Shown in pieces: positions 6,675-11,991 of a stretch of DNA of 11,991 nucleotides. The stretch is taken from the NCBI GenBank assembly GCA_021443045.1, contig JABUUT010000038.1:1-11991 (forward strand). The letters run 5' to 3'. Each line of letters begins with the position of its first letter. Position 1 is the first letter of the stretch. The notes under the pieces were generated by a model. The model had not been told where the DNA came from. It did no database searches and saw only the letters and a program-made list of their open reading frames with translations. The position numbers and the translations under genes were made by a program. The stretch is from Fibrobacteraceae bacterium (GTDB taxonomy: Bacteria > Fibrobacterota > Fibrobacteria > Fibrobacterales > Fibrobacteraceae).

Positions 6675-7498
6675 TCCTTTTCCTTAAACACGCCAGTCTT
6701 ATAAAAAATGGGCCGTTCCGTTTTCCACTGTTTCATAAGCCGTTCCATTACCACATTCTTGTGTTCCAGCCAAGTTTCCATGCGAACATCTTCGGCCACC
6801 TCCTCATAGGGGCGTGTATCCGCAGAATCAAGCCTCTGGGTAATCACATACATCCGTATCGCCCCCTTGCACAACTTCATGGGCTGAAGCTTTCCCACCT
6901 TTGCTGCTTCAAAATCGGGAGCCAAGCAACTGTCGGGTTTACCCTCCACATCGTCCATAACTTCCACTTTTTTTAAACCTGCCACAGAAGCCATTTGAGC
7001 CGAATCAGGAACAACCGTAAAAACAGAATCCTTCACACGCTTATAAAAAGCTAAAGCATTTTTCCAGTCAGAAAAGGCGAGAACCGCACCGGAGTATGTG
7101 GTTTTACCGCGAAGGTACATATCCTTATGCTTGTTGTAGTAGTCAATTTTTTCACCATCACCCACCATAATGGTGTCGGCGAAAGTATGTAAAAAATGAT
7201 CCACAATCAGTTTTCGAGTCATGGCCTCCAACTGAACATTCAACGAAGAATCTTCCATCACCCCCGATTCCAGGGCTTCTTGGTAAATGGTTTCTTCGTC
7301 TATCCAATGCTGCAAAAAACCCAGTTTAGAGCGGTCGTTCCAAGAATCCCATTCAGGAATCCGAGACTTTATTTGAGAAAGAGTCAATCGAGAATCGCCC
7401 ACCGACACCACAACAGGGTCTTCATCGCCAAAAGGAGCATTGCAAGAAACAAGCAAGGCTGCAAAAAGAGTAAAAAACAGTACACGCAGTAAATTCAT
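6671..7498 (-). CDS. SurA/PrsA-like lipoprotein foldase, parvulin part degenerate
   Basis: Predicted lipoprotein of 275 residues. I start it at ATG 7498 and not at the in-frame ATG 7549, because 7498 opens directly into a lipoprotein signal peptide (MNLLRVLFFTLFAALLVSC, lipid-attachment Cys19) and avoids overlap with hrpA. The mature N-terminal part (about 28-130: VVVSVGDSRLTLSQI, LQHWIDEETIYQEALESGV, KIDYYNKHKDMYLRG) matches the SurA/PrsA/PpiC-type chaperone helices. The following 135 residues sit where the parvulin domain belongs but lack its hallmarks (no GGdLGwf-like block), so it is probably a chaperone without isomerase activity. Two cysteines (191, 210) occur in this part. The ATGA stop/start overlap with surA implies co-production. 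No Shine-Dalgarno precedes the chosen start. Confidence 0.78.
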   Translation of the reverse strand: MNLLRVLFFTLFAALLVSCNAPFGDEDPVVVSVGDSRLTLSQIKSRIPEWDSWNDRSKLGFLQHWIDEETIYQEALESGVMEDSSLNVQLEAMTRKLIVDHFLHTFADTIMVGDGEKIDYYNKHKDMYLRGKTTYSGAVLAFSDWKNALAFYKRVKDSVFTVVPDSAQMASVAGLKKVEVMDDVEGKPDSCLAPDFEAAKVGKLQPMKLCKGAIRMYVITQRLDSADTRPYEEVAEDVRMETWLEHKNVVMERLMKQWKTERPIFYKTGVFKEKE

Positions 7499-7535
7499 TG
7501 GGCACAATTTAGAAAAATATTGGGCCAGAAACCAA

Positions 7536-10500
7536 TTAAAGCCGACCAAAACGTCCTTTTAGCTTTAGAAGCGCCCCTTCTTCCACTTCCTCTTCCTCAT
7601 TGTCACCATTTCTTTTATACCGATGAATATCAAAAGTTTCCAACATGGCCATGGCCTCTAGATACAGATCCCCAAATTCAGGTGTATCTTCTTCGGCACG
7701 ATCCACTTGCGAAAGAATGTCCCGGGCAGCCTTCAGTTCATGGTCCTTGAGGTAGCGGGATTTAAGGTAGGGCCGAAAACGTTCCCGTAAAGTCTTTGCA
7801 GAAAATTCCGGCAACAAACTGGTGGCTGCCAAAGAATTTTTTTCAGCACATGGTTCCGCTTTTTCCAAAGAGTCTTCACCTACCTTTTTGATCCAAGCCC
7901 CATTAACCACAGCATCAACGGCACAAAGCCTTTCGTATAAATTAAAAACACCACAGGAATCAGGGTTCTTGTACAGGGCAAAGAGCCGGTATAAAGGCGT
8001 ATTCTTATTTAAAACACCAGAAGATAAATCCAAGAAGGTGCTTTTTTCGCGGCGCATATCTAAGGAAAACTCCCGCAGCACATTCCAGCACTTTATAAAC
8101 GCCTCAGCACCTAAAAGCCCCGACTCGAAAGCGGCACGCACCAAGGCAAGGCGCACCGTTTCATCTTCGCTGCGGGTGTTTGACGCCAAATTCCTAAAAT
8201 CCTTAATTTTTCGACCCCTAGAAAATTCTAGGCCCGTAAATCGAGGAACATTCTCTTTTACATCCAAACCATCGGCCAAAAGAGACTTGGCCACCCAAAT
8301 TTTAAGAGGAGCCAGAAAACCATCTGCATGCACCCCACCCGTTTCCAGCATAGAGAGCCTGTCTGCGATTCCCTCTGCAATACCAGGCCGAGTGCCCCCA
8401 CCATCATAGCCTTTTTCCACACGCTTTCTAAATTGTTGCCAAAATCCACTTTCCTCAGGGCTCATCAGGGCCGATTCCCCCATGCGCCAACCAAAATAGC
8501 GATTTTCCAAGGCAAAGTCTATACCAAAGCTCACCACCACAGGCCGCACAGCCTTAAACAGGCCGTAGCTTCCCCACTCCGGGGATAGTTCCAAAGGAAA
8601 CTTTTCTTCAAATCCCGGTTTGAACAAAGTTAAATGGAGCCTCAGGTGGTTTTCTTTTTCTGAGATTACCGTCGGAATATTCCCTTCCCAACTTTTCCCC
8701 ATCTTCTCCTTCATTTCAGAGAACACCTCGTAAAGTAAAAGCATGGGAGCCTTATGGGGGTACAAATCCATTTTTTCGCAAAACCGATCATCGATTTCAA
8801 CACGGTGGTGTACCAGCTCCTTTTTTACAGACTTAGGCAATTCCCGCATTACCGATTCCAACATCCACTGCCGCCACTGCCCAATAGAAAGAGCCATTTT
8901 GGAAGGGCTTAGCAAAGGCAGCATGTCGTAAGGAATTTTCAGAGATATTCCGTCATTTTTATTGGAGGCATCAAAAACCATTTCACCCACAAGCACCCGG
9001 CCAAGCACCCTAAATTGCTCTACAGCCCCACCATGTTCCGGAGCCATATTTTTATTTAAAGAAGCCTTATTTTTTGAAAGGATCCCTACAGAAATTTTAT
9101 CACCCTTAAAGTCACTTTGATAGCTTAAGCCGGTGCTATTCCGTTTTAGCCAATAATCCTCGTCAAATTTTAACAGTTTATCTGTATTTTTTAAGATAAA
9201 TTCTTTTAAGGATTTAATAGAGAATACATCTGGAGCCACCTGCACATAGTAATCCACCAAAGCATCTTCCGAAGGGGCCAAACCAAACTGACGCTTGCGG
9301 GCTTCCAACCCATGAAGGTTTTCAACCACCTTATAATTATGCTCCATAAAAGCAAAGGGGCGGGCCATATCCATGTTTACCACAGCCTCCCTAAAGAAAA
9401 TTTCTCCACATTCCCTAGGGTTTATTCGGGCGTAATCCACCCGGCGGCCTCGGCAAATCACCATGCCCCTAAAACAAACCTCTTCCAGGGCTTCTACAAA
9501 ACCTCTTTCCTTGTTCCAGGTCGGTTCAAAAAAGCGTTTGGTGCAAAAAGGTTCTGCCACCTGCAAAATCCATTCGGGCTTAATTTCGGCACCCTTGGTC
9601 AAAAAAATTCGACTGGTTTCACGAACCTCCGCGCTAAAAAGCCACTCCACACTTTTTCCATACAAATCGCTGCCAGGAAAAACATGGGTTTCGCGACCAC
9701 TCACCAAACGGTAGCAACCATTTTCCAAATCCCGACGAGCCACCCCGCCCAAAAATCCCGACAGCAGGGCGATGTGCAAATTATCTCCATGGAAATTTTC
9801 TATGGGGCAAATTTTTTCTGGAAACGTTACATCTAAAATTCGGGAAAACTGTTCATACAAATCCACCCACTCCCGAAGTCGTAAAAAATGAAAAGAATTC
9901 TTGTCACAGAATTTGCGCAACTTGTTCCAAGTTTTTCCGTCCCACTCTTTGCAAAACTCGTTCCATATTTTTAGGTAGGTAATAAAATCGCTCTTGTTGC
10001 CACCAAACTTGCGATGGAGCCCACGAACGCGGCCACGCTCCGGTTCTTCGCTTGGAACCACCCGAGGGTCTTGAATGGAAAGAGCGGAGCATACAATAAT
10101 GGCTGGTTGTAAAACTCCAGAATCCCTGGCACGCAAAAGAACCGCCGACAAGCTTACATCTATAGGAAGCCGACACATTTCACGCCCCAGTTTAGTTATA
10201 TCTCCAGAAGCGTCCCCTGCCGTAATGGCACCCAATTCGAACAAAGTTTTGTAGGCCCCCCTAAACGCCGAATGGGAGGGCGGTTGTAAAAAAGGAAAAT
10301 TCTCCATAGACAAGCCAAGGCTTCTAAGCAAAAGCACCACGTTGGCCAAGTTGGAACGACGAATTTCTGGTTCTGTATATTCCTCCCGCTTTTCAAAATT
10401 CTCAGGAGAATAAAGACGGATACACACGCCCGGCTTAACGCGGCCTGCACGGCCTGTGCGCTGCCGGGCGCTGGCCTTTGAAATTTCTTCCACCGGAAGC

Positions 10501-11513
10501 CCCTGAATTCTGGCCTGGGCATTGTACCTTGAAATTCGGGCATAGCCTGTATCTACCACATAGGCAATTCCCGGAATAGTCAAAGAAGTTTCCGCAATGT
10601 TAGTCGCTAGCACCACCCGGGTGCGAGAACTACCTCGAAACACCCGCCGCTGCTCTTCAGGGCTCATGCGGCCAAACAGAGGAAGTACATCGTATGTCTT
10701 ATCGTCCAGTTCCTTCCGCAGTTCCCCAGCCAAATCCTGAATATCCCGCTCCGTAGGCAAAAAACAGAGAAGGTGGTCCCTGTGGCACTTCATCAAGTCT
10801 AAAACAGCATCCCTAGCTTCTTCTATAAGGCCCGAATCACCCCTAGCTTTGGAACCACCTACCACAAATCCCTGATTTTCGTAGGGGTCACGATACTCCA
10901 CTTCCACAGGAAAAGTGCGGCCTTCAGCCTCCAATACGCAGGAGTTGTCGTAAAATTTCTCAAAAAGGGCCGCATCTAAAGTAGCCGAGGCAACAATCAA
11001 CTTAAATTCCGAACGAGCCGTCAAAACCGTCTTAAAAATACCCAGCAGAATATCAATGTTCAAAGAACGCTCGTGGGCCTCATCTATCATCACCGCAGAA
11101 TAATTCTTAAACAAACGGTCCCTGCGAAATTCCTGAAGAAGAATACCATCGGTCATCACCTTCAAGGGAGCGTCACTGGGGCCTTCTTCCCAAAAACGAA
11201 TTTTGGAGCTTACCAAAGTTTCATCTTTTAGTTCTTCCCTGAGACGGTCCGCAATGGAAAGAGCCGCTAGGCGTCGAGGTTCCGTTACCCCTATTTTAAA
11301 TCCAGTAGCCCCCTCTTCTGCCAAAGAAGTTTTCTTCGCCAATTTATCCCTAAAGTATTCCAACAAAAATTTTGGCAACTGGGTCGACTTTCCAGACCCA
11401 GTATCCGCCTTGACAACCACCACCTGGTGACTATCTAAAAGACGAATAAACTCCTCCCGTTTTTCAACAACAGGAAGTTCCGGATACTCTATTTTTAAGT
11501 TTGCCAAAGCCAT
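7536..11513 (-). CDS. hrpA: DEAH-box ATP-dependent RNA helicase HrpA
   Basis: Protein of 1325 residues, similar to E. coli HrpA (about 1300). N-terminal helicase core: Walker A ADTGSGKST (36-44), TEPRRLAA (77-84), DEAH (144-147), SAT (176-178), the motif IV/V region with LATNIAETSLTIPG (302-315), and motif VI QRTGRAGR (351-358). HA2/OB-like and long DUF3418-type C-terminal regions follow, ending in an acidic stretch EEEEVEEG near residue 1310. HrpA-type helicases unwind or remodel RNA; the E. coli enzyme has been linked to fimbrial mRNA processing and to rescue of stalled ribosomes. The frame is open to 11585, but the extension crosses the divergent short ORF, so ATG 11513 (MALANLKIEYPELPVVEKREEF) is preferred; it has no Shine-Dalgarno. 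It is the first gene of the minus-strand block, 37 bp before the lipoprotein foldase. Confidence 0.92.
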   Translation of the reverse strand: MALANLKIEYPELPVVEKREEFIRLLDSHQVVVVKADTGSGKSTQLPKFLLEYFRDKLAKKTSLAEEGATGFKIGVTEPRRLAALSIADRLREELKDETLVSSKIRFWEEGPSDAPLKVMTDGILLQEFRRDRLFKNYSAVMIDEAHERSLNIDILLGIFKTVLTARSEFKLIVASATLDAALFEKFYDNSCVLEAEGRTFPVEVEYRDPYENQGFVVGGSKARGDSGLIEEARDAVLDLMKCHRDHLLCFLPTERDIQDLAGELRKELDDKTYDVLPLFGRMSPEEQRRVFRGSSRTRVVLATNIAETSLTIPGIAYVVDTGYARISRYNAQARIQGLPVEEISKASARQRTGRAGRVKPGVCIRLYSPENFEKREEYTEPEIRRSNLANVVLLLRSLGLSMENFPFLQPPSHSAFRGAYKTLFELGAITAGDASGDITKLGREMCRLPIDVSLSAVLLRARDSGVLQPAIIVCSALSIQDPRVVPSEEPERGRVRGLHRKFGGNKSDFITYLKIWNEFCKEWDGKTWNKLRKFCDKNSFHFLRLREWVDLYEQFSRILDVTFPEKICPIENFHGDNLHIALLSGFLGGVARRDLENGCYRLVSGRETHVFPGSDLYGKSVEWLFSAEVRETSRIFLTKGAEIKPEWILQVAEPFCTKRFFEPTWNKERGFVEALEEVCFRGMVICRGRRVDYARINPRECGEIFFREAVVNMDMARPFAFMEHNYKVVENLHGLEARKRQFGLAPSEDALVDYYVQVAPDVFSIKSLKEFILKNTDKLLKFDEDYWLKRNSTGLSYQSDFKGDKISVGILSKNKASLNKNMAPEHGGAVEQFRVLGRVLVGEMVFDASNKNDGISLKIPYDMLPLLSPSKMALSIGQWRQWMLESVMRELPKSVKKELVHHRVEIDDRFCEKMDLYPHKAPMLLLYEVFSEMKEKMGKSWEGNIPTVISEKENHLRLHLTLFKPGFEEKFPLELSPEWGSYGLFKAVRPVVVSFGIDFALENRYFGWRMGESALMSPEESGFWQQFRKRVEKGYDGGGTRPGIAEGIADRLSMLETGGVHADGFLAPLKIWVAKSLLADGLDVKENVPRFTGLEFSRGRKIKDFRNLASNTRSEDETVRLALVRAAFESGLLGAEAFIKCWNVLREFSLDMRREKSTFLDLSSGVLNKNTPLYRLFALYKNPDSCGVFNLYERLCAVDAVVNGAWIKKVGEDSLEKAEPCAEKNSLAATSLLPEFSAKTLRERFRPYLKSRYLKDHELKAARDILSQVDRAEEDTPEFGDLYLEAMAMLETFDIHRYKRNGDNEEEEVEEGALLKLKGRFGRL

Positions 11514-11541
11514 ACAGCGCCAAAAATAGTATATTACCACC
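11514..11541. promoter_or_regulatory. 28-bp divergent intergenic region, likely back-to-back promoters
   Basis: Only 28 bp separate the hrpA start (minus) from the short ORF start (plus). The AT-rich core reads TATATT (11530-11535) on the plus strand. On the minus strand it gives TATACT with a weak TTCAAA 17 bp upstream, and also TATTTTTG (reverse of 11521-11528), which fits the Bacteroidetes-type TAnnTTTG element. Any such promoters would leave extremely short or no leaders. This is a motif-level guess. Confidence 0.3.
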
Positions 11542-11691
11542 ATGAACGAATTTGAAAGCGACCCCATTCTGAACGGCAGTTCCATTAACAGCGAAGACTA
11601 CTGGTTTTTAAAATTAAGCAATGTGGACCAACCAGAAAGCCAGAAACATCAAGAGGAATCCGCCGAAAAAGAAGATTCCACAAATAAATAG
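11542..11691 (+). CDS. Short acidic hypothetical protein (49 aa)
   Basis: A complete ATG-to-TAG ORF of 49 codons. The product starts MNEFESDPILNGSSINSEDY and ends in a charged, Glu/Lys/Gln-rich tail. It has no cysteine, no signal peptide and no membrane segment, and I recognise no family. In favour of a real gene: it fills the gap between two divergently arranged genes, starts 28 bp from hrpA, and looks like a soluble acidic peptide and not random translation of AT-rich DNA. Against: there is no Shine-Dalgarno (TATTACCACC precedes the ATG), it is short, and the hrpA frame is open across part of it on the other strand. Conservation in relatives would decide. Confidence 0.45.
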   Translation: MNEFESDPILNGSSINSEDYWFLKLSNVDQPESQKHQEESAEKEDSTNK

Positions 11692-11723
11692 TCCTTTCCC
11701 ATAAAGTCTATTTCGTCTCAAGT

Positions 11724-11746
11724 AAATGTTTCATTTTGAAACATTT
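11724..11746. promoter_or_regulatory. Perfect 10-bp inverted repeat, candidate activator (enhancer) site for groES
   Basis: The arms AAATGTTTCA (11724-11733) and TGAAACATTT (11737-11746) are perfectly complementary around TTT. The 8-mer TGTTTCAT of the left arm (11727-11734) occurs again at 11757-11764, exactly 30 bp away, about three helical turns. The centre is about 148 bp upstream of the +1 predicted from the sigma-54 promoter, a usual distance for enhancer-binding-protein sites. It could also form a weak AT-rich terminator hairpin for the 49-codon ORF, since a T-run begins a few bases later. The repeat is certain; the role is inferred. Confidence 0.55.
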
Positions 11747-11823
11747 CAACTATTTTTGTTTCATAAAAATACGCAGTTTCCAAACAGGACCTACTTTTAC
11801 AAACATTCAAAACCATTGCTTCC

Positions 11824-11836
11824 CATAAATTTGATA
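11824..11836. promoter_or_regulatory. Possible IHF-type bending site
   Basis: CATAAATTTGATA matches the reverse-strand form of the IHF consensus (YAANNNNYTGATW) at eight of nine defined positions and lies between the inverted repeat and the -24/-12 promoter. AT-rich DNA gives such matches by chance, so this supports the layout only weakly. Confidence 0.25.
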
Positions 11837-11856
11837 TTTTTGTGAAAAATCGTTTT

Positions 11857-11872
11857 TGGCATGATTCTTGCT
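11857..11872 (+). promoter_or_regulatory. Sigma-54 (-24/-12) promoter upstream of groES
   Basis: TGGCATGATTCTTGCT matches the consensus TGGCACGNNNNTTGCW at every defined base except the sixth (T for C). The invariant GG (11858-11859) and GC (11870-11871) have the required spacing. Predicted transcription start is near 11883, giving a leader of about 53 nt before groES. No CIRCE repeat (TTAGCACTC...GAGTGCTAA) and no convincing -35/-10 pair lie closer to the gene. Confidence 0.65.
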
Positions 11873-11894
11873 TTGAAAACGGCGAAAATAAAAC

Positions 11895-11917
11895 TTGGGC
11901 CACCCCAAAGAAGGCCC
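11895..11917 (+). other. groES leader with two mutually exclusive hairpins
   Basis: In the predicted leader, TTGGG (11895-11899) can pair with CCCAA (11904-11908), or GGGCC (11897-11901) can pair with GGCCC (11913-11917). The two stems share bases and cannot form together. The Shine-Dalgarno at 11925-11929 remains free in both, so an RNA switch is only a possibility; mRNA stabilisation is a simpler alternative. Confidence 0.25.
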
Positions 11918-11935
11918 GCAACAAAAGGAAATAAA

Positions 11936-11991
11936 ATGATCAAGCCTTTAGCAGATCGAATCGTTGTAAAGCCGGCCGAAGCCGAACAGAA
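11936..11991 (+). CDS. groES: Co-chaperonin GroES, 5' part only
   Basis: The first 18 complete codons before the window ends translate to MIKPLADRIVVKPAEAEQ. This is the typical GroES N-terminus (I-x-PL-x-DRVVVKP-x-E-x-E). GroES is the heptameric lid of the GroEL folding chamber in the cytoplasm, and groEL is expected immediately downstream, outside the window. ATG 11936 has a clear AAGGA at 11925-11929 with a 6-nt spacer. The gene is preceded by 244 bp of non-coding DNA holding the sigma-54-type promoter, the inverted repeat and the leader hairpins, so regulation is probably separate from the 49-codon ORF upstream. Confidence 0.92.
   Translation, partial: MIKPLADRIVVKPAEAEQ

Noticed and set aside
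7499..7549. Upstream start of the lipoprotein foldase overlapping hrpA
   Set aside because: The extra 17 residues precede a complete lipoprotein signal peptide and carry no signal of their own.
7822..8409. 195-codon plus-strand ORF inside hrpA
   Set aside because: It is antisense to a strongly conserved gene, its product is compositionally a mirror of hrpA codons, and it has no recognisable domain.
9312..9836. 174-codon plus-strand ORF inside hrpA
   Set aside because: Same reason: an antisense shadow of hrpA without start signals or domain features.
11514..11585. 24-residue extension of HrpA
   Set aside because: The extension is not helicase-like and covers the divergent short ORF; ATG 11513 gives the normal N-terminus.
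11718..11924. Minus-strand 68-codon ORF upstream of groES
   Set aside because: It runs across the inverted repeat and the sigma-54-type promoter, has no family similarity and no support from its neighbours.
11692..11935. CIRCE/HrcA operator for groES
   Set aside because: Neither TTAGCACTC nor GAGTGCTAA nor a close variant is present.

Overview
The window looks like part of the chromosome of a Fibrobacter-like bacterium (Fibrobacterota, FCB group). This is an inference from gene style: a lipoprotein with a long Ser/Gly-rich linker after its lipid-attachment cysteine, followed by a sulfatase-modifying-factor-type domain, plus a second lipoprotein foldase and many starts without a clear Shine-Dalgarno. 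No rRNA, tRNA, CRISPR array, phage gene or insertion sequence is visible, so this is ordinary chromosome with a few lineage-specific loci.

Layout. Positions 1-152 are AT-rich non-coding DNA with an (AT)9 run and inverted repeats, one of which overlaps the stop of the first gene. A secreted lipoprotein gene (153-2054, minus) carries an FGE-sulfatase-like domain without the catalytic cysteines and a C-terminal part that seems to be internally duplicated. Divergent from it is a tightly packed plus-strand trio: a radical SAM/SPASM protein (2221-3114), an arginase-fold enzyme with its complete metal-ligand set (3125-3889), and an RsuA/RluB-type pseudouridine synthase (3892-4701). The first two look like a functional pair of unknown substrate; the third is coupled by a 2-bp gap.

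A minus-strand block then runs from 11513 down to 4668: hrpA (DEAH RNA helicase), a SurA/PrsA-like lipoprotein, a SurA-type periplasmic prolyl isomerase with two parvulin domains, and ftsE. The lipoprotein and surA share an ATGA stop/start, and ftsE follows surA by 18 bp. The two middle genes act in folding outer-membrane and periplasmic proteins, and ftsE in cell-division envelope remodelling. ftsX does not follow ftsE, because the convergent pseudouridine synthase gene overlaps the ftsE 3' end by 34 bp.

Divergent from hrpA, only 28 bp away, is a short acidic 49-codon ORF (11542-11691). The window ends in the first 18 codons of groES. The most striking regulatory signal lies in front of groES: a near-consensus sigma-54 (-24/-12) promoter, a perfect 10-bp inverted repeat about 150 bp upstream of the predicted start with a further half-site 30 bp away, and a near-match to an IHF site between them. 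No CIRCE element is present. This suggests that the chaperonin operon is controlled by an enhancer-binding activator, not by the usual HrcA or heat-shock sigma system.
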